Source: Sphaeroforma sirkka
Taxonomy: Eukaryota; Opisthokonta; Ichthyosporea; Ichthyophonida
Reading direction: 5' to 3'
Assembly: GCA_001586965.3 (NCBI GenBank)
Contig: LUCW03001495.1
Coordinates: 20,001-70,483 of the forward strand
Length of the DNA: 50,483 nucleotides
In this document: positions 28,888 through 39,637 of the stretch, piece by piece
Layout of the letters: the number at the start of each line of letters is the position of its first letter
How positions within the stretch are numbered: the first letter of the stretch is position 1
The notes under the pieces: model-generated
Told to the model about the DNA's origin: nothing
What the model saw: only the letters and a program-made list of their open reading frames with translations
Database searches by the model: none
Translations under genes and position numbers: made by a program

Positions 28888-29405
28888 GGTATATATATAT
28901 ATATATATAATAGTATACATACAGACATACATATACTTGGATACATCTACACATACAGATACACACATGCCCACCATATGGAAAATAAGTATCTCATAGT
29001 GCATTTTATGTAGATCTACACTCGACCTCCTAAAATTTACTCACACGTATACATTCTGAAAGATTCTGAGCATCATTCTTTGTCAAATTGTATTTGGTAC
29101 ATATCGGTAAAGCTCAGCAACATATTTTGACGGCATATAACCAAGCATATCAAGCTTATAAAGTTTTCTAAACGTCACAGCAGCCGAACTGATGCGCTTC
29201 AGGCTTATAGAAGCTATACAGATACAGTTATACATACGTGTAAGTTCTGGAACTCAGGCCATACTCGTGCCTTTGCGACCTCTCCATACGTCATATTGTA
29301 GATGTCCATATGACGGTTGTCAACTACTTCTGAAACCTCACCTGCGGCAGGGCTGGCGTCAGCAACAGCCAGAGCTAAGGTTAAAAGTGCGATACACACC
29401 CCCAT
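23616..29405 (-). CDS. Type I membrane glycoprotein with lysosomal-type tail, nine exons
   Basis: Nine exons join in phase: 29405-29238, 28117-28040, 27490-27367, 27148-26968, 25941-25794, 25517-25437, 24721-24590, 24294-24113 and 23769-23616, giving 415 aa. All introns are GT-AG. Residues 1-16 are a signal peptide ([16 protein letters not shown], cleavage likely before Ser18). The luminal part has four N-glycosylation sequons (Asn37, 128, 181, 272) and many aromatic residues. A single transmembrane helix spans about 377-397, followed by a short cytosolic tail that ends in Gly-Tyr-Glu-Ser-Ile-Glu. GYxx-hydrophobic close to the membrane is the LAMP-type sorting signal for lysosomes. I recognise no enzyme family in the luminal part. 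The start is the ATG that directly opens the signal peptide. Introns 1 and 4 carry microsatellites. Confidence 0.88.
26170..26595. repeat. TATGGTATATA-type simple repeat in intron 4
   Basis: Degenerate decamer-like units (TATGGTGTATA, TATGGTATGTA) run for over 400 bp within intron 4 of the type I membrane protein gene. Confidence 0.9.
28225..28910. repeat. CA/TA microsatellites and ~55-bp tandem repeat in intron 1
   Basis: At 28285-28420 a unit containing AAATCAACATCAATACACAC plus a CA/TA tail is repeated three times. This is followed by long TA and CA runs. All lies in intron 1 of the type I membrane protein gene. Confidence 0.9.
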
Positions 29406-31251
29406 ATTTGTTTTCCGATCGCAGTTCAATCCCTACTCAGTTACTGTATGTTCTCGCGCTCGATATAGATCGTATATATATATAAAAAATAATAATTTTG
29501 TAGTAAGCAATAAGAACTAAAGGGCTGATATGGGTTCATCGAGATATCATCAACATCAAGTGCGACTTTTAATTAAAGAAGACGTGTTCAAAAAAATTGT
29601 AAATATGTATCAAGAACCAAGACTAAATTTGGACTCTTCGGACGACAATAAGAGGAGTGTAATACGTTTTTCGTTTAGAAAAATGTATGCACTTATGCTT
29701 GGAATGTATGTAGGTTTAAATGCAACGTTTATATAGTGATGGCCCTAAGATAATCACTACGGACGCACTATCGGAGCCCTTAGGTGCGAAATTTCCAAAA
29801 AGGGTTTCATAGAGTGTTCGTTTAGTTTACAATATAGGTAGATTTTAATTGGCTTTTGAGTTTTGACTCGTATAAACGTGTTCAAGCATAAAAATCGAAT
29901 AAATATAAGCGTTTACGTTCAGCTTTTAAAAAAATTAAAATATTGTACCTCTTTTTTAAAAAGAAAGATGTGTGATAAATTAGAGTAAATATTAGTAAAT
30001 ATTTCAAAAAAATATAAAAATGATAAATACGTACTCGCCGACTCCGGCGACGCAGGACACGTCTATTTACATTCTACAATGCCTGTCAGCAGCAGTGAAA
30101 TCACTGAAGTCCAAATGAGTCAAATCACTATATACAATATAATTCCCCAGCAGTAAATATTCCAGGTTTCCACCACACCCATACTTCCACAATCCACACA
30201 CGCACAACATATCTGTCATATCACTATGTGTAAAGAGTGACTAATACATACACAACACACACACAAGAGAGAGAGAGGGAGAGAGAGAGATAGAGAGAGA
30301 CTCTCTACTAGAGTCTGAGAGTCCCTCTGTGAGTTCCTCTGACTGTTCACTACTACAGTGCAATACACAGCACAGTGAGCAGACTGAGCAGTGAGCACAC
30401 ACATACAAACACACCCACACACACGCACACAGGAGTCAGAACTGAGAACTCACACAAGTGAGAGAACTCACCACAATTCAACTGACTGTGTAAATAATAT
30501 GTACATTATTATTTTTTAGAGTATCCAGTAAATCCACAGTGATTTCCCCCACCATAGAAATGATCACTATTCATTAGTTATTTGAAAATATTTTCAGCAA
30601 GGGCCCGGGCCCCGGGGGGCACAAACACTGTGATGGTCGATGGGACCCCGTGTTTCAGGGTTGGGACCCTGAGGCTGGGCCGCTGGGGACTGGAGGCTGG
30701 GGGTCTGTAGTCTTTAGTCTGTAGTCTGTAGTCTGTACTCTCATTCCGAGTCTGTAGTCACTCTGTACATACTCTCATATGGGGCAGTCTATACTCTATA
30801 GTCTGTACCTATTTATTTTTAACCTCGAACCGTTTCCCGTAGAATCTTTTATATATCGAATAAATATACGTTTACGTTTAACTTTTATTCCGATTGTCCT
30901 CTGTATTTTCTTACGTGCACTTTGCAGTTGCGGCCTTGCGGGTCTTTTTTAGGAGGCGATGTAAAAATTGAAGTGTCTACTCTTGTGGAGCTATTTATTT
31001 CGTTTGACTCTCGGAAAAATGAACCACAAAACGTTTATAAAAAACAACTGTGTTGTGTTGGCCGCCTTATTGCTTTGAAGGACATTATACCATCATAGCC
31101 TTCTGAAAATTTGGCTATGATTGTATACACAATAAATAGGCAAAGGTAATCACTAATCAGACAATCCCTATCCTTTTGACAATACTATTTTATTATTATT
31201 TGAAATACATATATACATATGCAGAATAGAAGATAAACGCTACACTTGGTG
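29406..31251. other. Intergenic with simple and GC-rich patches
   Basis: This contains the 5' flank of the type I protein gene, a GA/CT-rich region (about 30268-30345), a GC-only patch near 30600-30620 and a short GTAGTCT array near 30705-30740. A motif CGAATAAATATA followed by GTTTACGTT occurs at about 29897 and again at about 30857. A 68-codon plus-strand frame at 29530 is not convincing. Confidence 0.45.
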
Positions 31252-32694
31252 CTACGTTGCTGGCCGGGTATCTATCTCTGACAGGGCCACGAGATCTGCC
31301 GTTTCATTAGTAGAACTAGCTTCTGAAATGCATATATCATCAGAGGGGAGATCTTTTTCTGCACTAGTTTCTTTCGATATAGGTATCTCTATATGGGAAC
31401 CAAAATCTATGCCGAATACACCCTTTGTGGTGTTGGCCTCCACTATAGCCAAGTACTCTTTGTTGTATGTTAATTCTTGTTTAGCCCTGTCAGAGAGCGG
31501 TATTACTTGCTCCATGGCTTCCCATCTCACACGCTTACCTGAGGGTCTATGTATCACATTTCCGAAAAATAAAGCCCGGGACACCACAGCCAGGCCGATA
31601 TGTTCTCTATCGTTTATATACTCTTCTAGATCTTTTTTGAGCGTCCGAAATTGACCTGCAATGGCGTCGATAGGCTTAGTCATGTTCGTCAATCACTGGA
31701 ACTAAGCATTCTGTCATTTAGCCACAAAGATAAGAGTACAAGAATTCGAAACCCTGAATTGAAAAGACACTTTTTGTATACTAAGGTAATTTCGCTTACC
31801 TTCAAATTCTGGGTTTAAGAATGTGCAATCGGGCATGGTGGAATACATGACAGCGTTGTGAAAATACAGCGGGCTATTAACTATCGTATCCTTATCCTTA
31901 GCAAATTTATTCATCAACCGCGCCATGGGCTTCATAAGCCCCAATCCTGGGTATTGTTGACCGGGAAGTGCAACTTTCACATCAGACGGGAGTTTCTCAG
32001 AAATTTTCTGCATAACCACCCATTCCACACACAAATTGTCCATGCTTAGCAGACTAGCGCGCTGCATCCAGTTCAATGTACGCTTGTGGCTTTCAATCCT
32101 TTCACTTCGCTTCTGTTTGCTGCCTACTTTGCATTTGGTACCCTCAGCCAAATCTGTCGCCAGCATCATGGCGCGCGAACGATCAAGAGAAAAGTTTTGT
32201 CGTACTGCCAACTCGATGATTGGTGGCAGCCATGTCGGCACTTTTATATTGTCTTTAGTTAAAGGGTGATTGGTAAAACTTTTATGATCTACATAGTAAG
32301 GTAGGATGTTATCGCTACAAGGCAGCTGTAGCTTTAAACCATGATTATTTCTGCCGTCAGCGTCGTTGTTTTGTACAGAGAGATCGTAAACACGAAGCCT
32401 ATCTACCGCCAGACCGGTGAGGTCTAACGCAACTATTTGCTTGACGTATCCCAGTTTCTCCAACGAAAACTTTGCCTGTGAGTCTTGCAGTAGGCGCTCG
32501 ATATCGTCCACGGAGAACTTATCAATAAACTTATCTCTCCCTGTGCGCCCGGGCAGTAAGTCTTTGTCTGTAATGTCTAAAACTATTTCTGACGCTGAAA
32601 ATAGTTTGTCGGACTCGTAGTAGCCTGCTATAGATGCTGCTGCGCCCGCAGCGACGGCCACAACCGCCTTGGAGATGCGGCTTGGTACATTCAT
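31252..32694 (-). CDS. Conserved protein of unknown function, paralogue A
   Basis: Two exons: 32694-31800 (donor GTAAGC) and 31655-31252 (acceptor ATTGCAG), with a phase-1 intron of 144 bp, give 432 aa. Residues 1-30 contain an Ala/Val-rich hydrophobic stretch after basic residues, a possible targeting signal or anchor. The body has blocks shared with the neighbour at 34219: LDLTGLAVD-LR-YD, NILPY-VDHK-FT, W-LPP, LPGQQ-PGLG, SPLYFHNA-MY, FLNPEFEGQFRTL, GLAVVSRALF, RVRWEAMEQVIPLSDRA and EANTT-GVF-IDFG. I cannot name the family. The FHNA...PEFEG pattern faintly recalls uncharacterised bacterial proteins, a memory-based impression only. A soluble, possibly enzymatic fold is likely from the density of conserved Gly, Trp and charged residues. 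Confidence 0.82.
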
Positions 32695-34218
32695 GATTTC
32701 ATGACTAATCTGTACTTTGAAACGAGGCAGAAGGTATTATATTTAAATACATAAAAACGCATTGATTTACTTATTATGTATATGTATATTTTTCGTGGCA
32801 GGCTGGCAGCCTGGCAGGAGGGGAGAAAGAAAGTGCCAAGTTCATATATTGACCACAAATACATAGGCAAGTCAATAATGTCCAGTCTCGATTTTTAAAT
32901 CGGCTATAGTGCATAGCCAAAAAAAAAAAACGGGAATTTTCCAAACACGATTATATTTACATGATGGGTTTCCGAAATTTCCCATGATTGTCATTTTTTA
33001 GGTGCTACAAGGGATTTCAACATCTAGTTTAAATCGTATATATTCGGTATCTCATTGAATACTGAACAAATTTTGCTCATTGTATAACCAATGAAATTCT
33101 GATATAATATATTCCAATCCCTGGATCTCAGCCAGTACGATATGTCTGAGTTTCAACTATTGGCACTTTGATTGTGTAAAAAGAGATTTCAGATCCGGGT
33201 AGCCGTCGGATTAATGCCTAAATAAGTGATTTATCTCCATACTCGGGCCTCGGCCTCTGGGTTCTGGCTGCTGCCCTCAGTGAGGCTCAGAAACTCTGGG
33301 TCAATTTGTACCGGAGTCAAAACAAAAAGAACAACAAAGTTATAGGTCATAAATATTTCATATGTTCGTACATTTACACATATTTTGTAAAACCTAATTG
33401 GTTTTTATAGAAAAAACCAAGATATATACTAGGCGTTATATTTTTAAATAGTAGAGTAAATAGTTGACATAGTTCTAACCTCTTTTTATGTCCACCCCCT
33501 TAAAAGATGTCTACCTTTTTATATGTTCACCTTTTCAAGATATCTACCTCAGTATATGTCCAGTTTTTACTGGGGCCCACCCACATATGAATCAGGCCCT
33601 TTTAAGGGCCGGCCCATCAGCCTGACCCTTCTTGGGTCTCAACGCTCAGAGACTCCTCAGAGACTCATACTCGGCACTTCTGAAGTCTGAGCCCGTTCGT
33701 ATATTTTATTTATATGTACCTATGTGTGTGTTTTATTCACAACAATTTTAGCTTAGTTTGTAGCAGTATCAAATGTACATACACTACTTAATTTCTGATG
33801 CAAGACGCTTCTAGTGGTGATCGTTGTTGTGTGAAAGAATGCAAGATCAAGCAACCAACGTCAGGTGCACACAAGTGTGCTAGTTGCGACCGCAATATGC
33901 ATGCAATTTGTGGCATGCTTGTCTACAGATAAATGTCAGGCACCAGATTATCGTGGTGATTCTTTGTTCTACAATGGGTGCCTTTGGTAGCTCCGTATCT
34001 CTCCCTGAACCTGACCCAGGCGTGTCTACCTCTTTATATGTCCAATTGTTTGCTAAAAATGGGAACCGATAAACATTTTATATTTTTGAAAAAAAAAACT
34101 GGCAAGTGATCAGCCAGATAAGTATATTTTGGCGGTTATTATAATTTTATTTGAGGCGCGACCTGTCAGTGCTGTCACCAGTATATTTCAGCGTTACTTT
34201 TCAATTGTTTGACATCGC
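32695..34218. other. Spacer between the tandem paralogues
   Basis: AT-rich intergenic DNA with diverged short repeats (GTCTACCTxTTTATATGTCCA-like at about 33490-33565 and again near 34020) and one short zinc-finger frame at 33798. No complete gene was seen. Confidence 0.45.
33798..33932 (+). pseudogene. Short zinc-finger fragment (44 aa)
   Basis: The frame encodes CC-V-KEC followed by GAHKCASCDRNMHAICG, a C-x2-C-x4-H-x2-C module preceded by further cysteines. Such modules occur at the ends of transposases and in PHD/RING-like fingers. It stops after 44 codons with no continuation in frame. It loosely resembles the HQCIVC...H...C part of the finger at 44825. It is probably a transposon remnant. 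Confidence 0.4.
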
Positions 34219-35551
34219 TTACTCAGTATGTTTGAGCGAAAGCGGTCGTGTATCTATATCCGACAACGTCAGTACAGAGGTTTCATACTCGGAGCCATCT
34301 TCGGCGGTACTAGCAAGACCGAAATCGATCGTGAATACCCCTGTGGTCGTGTTGGCTTCAACTATCTCTATGTACTCCTTGTCCTCTACGATAGTTTCTC
34401 TGGCTCGATCAGATAACGGTATAACCTGCTCCATGGCTTCCCACCTCACTCTTCTCCCTGATGGTATATGTTGAACGCTCCCATAGAACAACGCTCGTGA
34501 AACGACTGCCAGCCCATAATTCTTGGTGTCCTGAATATACACATCTAAATCGTTCAACAACGTTCGGAATTGCCCTGTGAAATAAAAAGGAATTTGATGT
34601 TAAATAAGGTTCACGATACAACGCAAAAAGAATTCTCACTCTCGCTCCACACAATTCCAAATGATCGAACAGCATACCTTCGAATTCTGGATTCAAGAAA
34701 ACACACCCAGGCATGCGAGTGTACATGAGCGCGTTGTGGAAGTATAGCGGCGAATTCATAGCCGCGTCCTTTCCTTGAGCAAGCTTCTTCAGCATACCAG
34801 ACATTGGGTTCATCACTCCCAATCCCGGCCACTGTTGCCCAGGAAGTACATGTGCAAGATCTGTGTCGAGTCTCTTAGTCACATTCTGCATTAGTACCCA
34901 CTCAACAGCCAGATACTTTAGGCCTATATTGCTGGTTCGTTGCATCCATTCAAGTGTACGTTGATAGTCAAACGCACGATGTTCAGGATCCCGATTTTCG
35001 CTTTTCATTTTCTGGCCACTTTGCAGTTGTTTCGCCATGGCCATAGCATGAGATCGGTCAAACTCGAATTTATTCCTCACAGCGAATTCGAACAAGGGCG
35101 GCAACCATTCGGGCGTCTTCTGTCCAGTACTTGTCAAGGGTAGATGGGTGAAATTCTTATGGTCCACGTGGTACGGTAATATGTTATCAGCGGTTGGAGG
35201 TTGTAGAGTCAATTTAGTTTCCAAGCCATGCACACTATCTTGCTGTATCGAGACATCGTATATCCGGAGCTTGTCCACCGCTAAACCGGTCAGATCGAGA
35301 GCCAAGACTAGATCATGGAATCCTCTTTCAGCCAAAGCTTTTGTGGTCCCCGTTTCTTCTAACATATGCTCAAGTTCATTCACGCTGTGCTCATCTATGA
35401 ATTTTTCTCTACCGCTACTTCCTGGCAAGAGATCCTCCTCATGCAAATCGAATGATATATCTTTCATATCAAATGAATTGCTTGTTGAGACAAAACTAGC
35501 CAGTTCTGCTAATGCAGTAGTGAATGCAGCAGAAAGTTTTCTTGACCCCTT
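34219..35551 (-). CDS. Conserved protein of unknown function, paralogue B (5' end unresolved)
   Basis: Two exons: 34678 upward (donor GTATGC) and 34574-34219 (acceptor TTTCACAG), with a phase-1 intron at exactly the same codon as in paralogue A (the Gly of EFEG). From ATG35467 the product is 381 aa. The frame remains open and alignable to A up to 35551, where CTTCAG could be an acceptor, so another 5' exon is likely. About half the residues match A, with the same blocks (LPGQQWPGLG, SPLYFHNALMY, RVRWEAMEQVIPLSDRA). Overlapping upstream frame 36132-35509 could supply the missing N-terminus but is in another frame. The pair is a tandem duplication. Confidence 0.78.
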
Positions 35552-36132
35552 CTGAAGGTGTCAAGTGACCGCGAGTTCCCATTTGATGAAGCTATTGAAG
35601 CTTTTCTTCCGCAACTTGCGTTACAGTTAACATGTGTGTCCTCTTCTTTGCAGGCTGGCGATGTAGACGTCATTGCCGTCGCGAGTATTTTCGGTTTATT
35701 AATATCAATTTTTGCAGGCCGTCTTGGATCATCCTTTTTGTGAAAGAAATGTCTAACAGACCGATAATGGTGCTCATTATAATGTTTGTTAGATTTTTTA
35801 TCGTTGTTGATTGTGTGTGTGGGTTGATTTTCGGTATCACTATCGGATGAGTTTTCGTGTTCTTCCCATGTTGAATTCTTCTGTGATGTGAAACATGTGT
35901 GTCCATCCGATAGATTGATTGCGCGTGCTCCATGCGATGACTGTGTTGCGTGTACTTTGTGCGATTCACTGTGTCTCAGCGAAATTCCATTTTCCTTGTC
36001 GTAGGAATTTGGCGATGTTAGAGTTCTTTGATGAACCATTCTAAAGGACGAGTCTACGGGCGGCGTACTTGAGCCGAACACTGCCATATGGGATGGATAT
36101 TTCATATTGTGCCAAGTTTCTATTTTATTCAT
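35509..36132 (-). CDS. Hydrophilic frame (207 aa), possible N-terminal exon of paralogue B
   Basis: An open minus-strand frame is rich in His, Ser, Asn, Asp and Lys, with Lys-Glu-Asn and poly-charged stretches and no hydrophobic core. It overlaps the start of paralogue B in a different frame, and no clean donor-acceptor pair with matching phase was found. It may be a disordered N-terminal region joined by an unseen intron or by a 1-bp frameshift near 35545-35555, or a 5' leader frame. Confidence 0.35.
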   Translation of the reverse strand: MNKIETWHNMKYPSHMAVFGSSTPPVDSSFRMVHQRTLTSPNSYDKENGISLRHSESHKVHATQSSHGARAINLSDGHTCFTSQKNSTWEEHENSSDSDTENQPTHTINNDKKSNKHYNEHHYRSVRHFFHKKDDPRRPAKIDINKPKILATAMTSTSPACKEEDTHVNCNASCGRKASIASSNGNSRSLDTFRRGQENFLLHSLLH

Positions 36133-39100
36133 TCATCTCGTATTTCATTTATATATCCGTCAATTTGACAATTTGGTATACAATATATTGTGCACGAAGA
36201 AAAGGTCAAAAAGAAGCATCCGGTTGGAACTTTTGCGATGTGAGCACCTTCAGGTGAGCACGGGTTTCGCACTTTTTTGGTCAATACTAGGAGTCTTTTC
36301 TTTTCACAGAGCAAAATTGCTGCTAATATTCCCGTTCTCGATTCTGGCTGGCTATGGGCATCACGGTAGGTCAAATTCACGAAGTTGCTCAATTTCTTCT
36401 TTTGCTGATTCACATTGTCATTGGCGAATAGACAATAAAATAAATACAATTTTGTTCTCACCCCTAAGAAAATACGGTACCCGTCTATATATCTACATCG
36501 TGACAGAACCACTCCTAACTCCTTACTCCTAAATTGTAGTCAAACAATACAACAAATTAATTTATTTAATTAAATTCTGGAACAAAAATAAAGTTCGAAG
36601 GGCCAAGGGCCTATGGCCCCAGAGTCCAGACAGTCCCAGGCCGCCAGCAGTGCCACATATTATGTGTAAATATGTTTTTATTTACTACTATTAGTAGTAG
36701 GCGGCGACGCGGCGTGCCCACTGCGCACTCCAGTGCCAGAGTGACCAGCCCATTTCCAATGTTAAAAAAACAAGTCTTATAAACAGAAAGGATCAAAATG
36801 GTTTTATTTTTGTTATTTATATCTATTAAAAATATTGTTAAAAAACGGGCTCAACCACTGACAAGTTTAGAGAGTGACAATCATCTATACACAACAAGAG
36901 AGGACAGCCGACAGACATCGATGACAATTTATTTATATTAAAATTAGTATTTTATAACCAACGACACACAGGGCTGAGCAACTTGCCAACAGTCAACGGA
37001 CTTCAATGTCTCAACAACAAGAATCTCAATCACGTGTATCGCAGTTTCTCACCATAAAATCGAGCTCGTGTAATTTGACATTGTTGGATGAATGTTAAAA
37101 ATAAAGATGGGGAGGAACCGAGGAAGTCTGCAATCTCTGCACTCTACAACAAGAAAGTGACGAACAGAGTACAGACTCTCGGTCGGTCGGCCCTCGCCGC
37201 TCGCGGGGATCTCGGCCGGCCAGGCGGCTGGCGGCCTCTAGACGCTCGCGAGTACATTTTCGAACTTTGGAAGATGTTCAATGCTGGTTATGAAACATTC
37301 ATATCACCAGACAGTCAGACACTAGTTCACCATTAAAAAACAGAAAATTAAGAAGTTCATGACTAATAAGTAATAAATATTACCTGTCCATGATGAGTAC
37401 CGTCTAATCAGTAAACGAACTAGTGACGAGATTCGCAACTATATTTTTAAAAAAATACAGAGACGGTCTGCTGCTATGTACTAGAGGTCACAATTTACTA
37501 GAAGACCTTATAACGTACATGCTATAGCGGCTATGTGTATGTAAATATGTACATAGTTAAAAAAACATATTACATTCTACATTTTTTAACGCATAAAATT
37601 ATAAAAATATTCTAAAAACGACAATTTCAAGTTTTTGTTCTAAATATTATTTTTAAACTCAATATGCATTGGACCGGATCCAAAACTGCAAAAGTTCAAT
37701 TTATGTATCTCAGGTATTTGCCTATATTTTGGCAGATTCAGTTGGGTGGCCTTGCCAACATATTGGCATTTGGCGGGCTCCATCGACAAAGTAATGTAAC
37801 GTACGAAAACGTATCCCGTTTACGCTAACGCTACGCTTAACATTTGCCAATCGACAATTCGACACGCCGTGTAAGATAATGAAATTTTTAAATAAATAAA
37901 TAAATAAAAGTACAAAAATAAAAGTATATACTGTATGTACTGTATGTTTTGTATTGTTTTTCTTAAAAAATGATAAAACAAAAACAAAAACATAAAAATT
38001 TATCAGTAAATAGAAGTTAATAAATAGATGGATTTGATTATGGACTCTGATTTTTTATTTAAAACGACCAGTTGGGAGTTGACCCGTTACTACCGTAAAA
38101 TATTATGATTTAAAAAAAAATGTCTACGACTATAAATTTGCTATAGGCGATAACCAATGGCACACAGAGTTAATCAAATATTTCAAATCCCAGGCGTGGA
38201 ATGCCTAAGAGCAAAATGAACTACGTACTCTTTTGCGGTATTGCGTGCTTGAAGGAAGCGTCGCCTGCAAAACGGAATAGGCAGATTTATGATTTCACGT
38301 TCTGCTCTTTGTTTGTTCTATACTGGACAGCTGCATAAAGTCTCATCCTCGTATCAGAATACAGTTACTGCTCATAATCACCTTGGTTTCATGGCCCTCT
38401 GGATTGGAGTCTCAGCGGAAATCTAGGTCGTAGCGGAAATCGTGAATTTAGCAGAGACCCTATGATAGGCTGTCCAGATGAGGCCCTTGTTCGTTTGGCA
38501 ACTACCTCTAAAGTCGATGAAGATCGCGATAGTACGTGCAACTACTCGCGCGAATTTAAGTCTTTGCAGTAGATGACGCCTCTAACCATAGTGCGTATGA
38601 GGGATTTGAATACAGCCAACTGTAGCCGGAAAACGATCTTGTACTTGATGTCCTATATACTGCATTTGGTCTACAGGCCGTCATTAACCTCTACGACATT
38701 CGCTCTTCCAAACAAATGATAACCTCAGAATGCGACAGGAAACACAGGATATCACCAAGCGTGCTATTCGAAGCGACTTTTGTGGTTCATGTACGCGATT
38801 GTGGTTGCATCAGGTTGACGCCATGGAAGAGCATATCGTGAGCCCTGAGTGGTTTAGCTCGCATGCATGATTTGGTCAATATCTTTGATGATGTTCCCGT
38901 ACCCAATCAGACCTGCAGGTAGTCCAAGCGCTATGTAAGGTAACAAATTAAGATTTATATTTCTCGATACCGGTGCTGTTGTCGATGTTATATCCTCGGC
39001 ATCATCTCGTTAAAGCTTTACGACATTGAGATGGTTTGCGACAGTTAGCTTTCAACTGACGAACAAGTACACTCCAAGCATGGGCAGTCTGTAAATCGCG

Positions 39101-39637
39101 TACCTGAATTACTCATATTTTACCTGGGTGATAATCCTACTCTTGCCTCGAGTAGCTCCGCCCAGCATCCTGGCTCGGGTCAGTATCAACTAGTCCATTG
39201 CAATTCCTGCAGAAAACTTCATAGTTGAAGATCTACCAATCAACTTCCAGCAGCTGGGAAACGAGTGTATCAGTCTACTGGCCCAAAAGCCATCACTATG
39301 CACTATCATCTTAATCGAGCCAATCTAGAAACCGGCCGGCGGGGTATGCAAAACGGCTAAGCTGCATATGCCGACTAAAGTCTGCCATCTGAACCTCTAG
39401 GTGTTTCTTCTCTTCGGCATAAGATGGCATTCCGTTTTCAAATAAGTTCAGCAACTCATCAGGCCTGCATTTATCGAACCTTTCAGGTTCTTCAGTACCA
39501 ATAGATAACTGACACTGGTAGCTGACATTGCACTATTTCTAGTCTTTATACCACAAACATACAATGCGTGCGGCGTAGGAGTTGTAGTGGTTGTCATATG
39601 CTGCTCGCTATTGAATCATCCACCTGTTCTGAATTAT
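36133..39637. other. Long stretch without a supported gene
   Basis: AT-rich DNA with AAAT runs near 37890. An isolated GC-rich patch (37175-37245) lies within an 82-codon plus-strand frame (37088-37336) whose end, LDAREYIFELWKMF, could be a transposase scrap. From 38150 to 39637 the sequence is less AT-rich but gave no exon with splice support. Confidence 0.4.
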
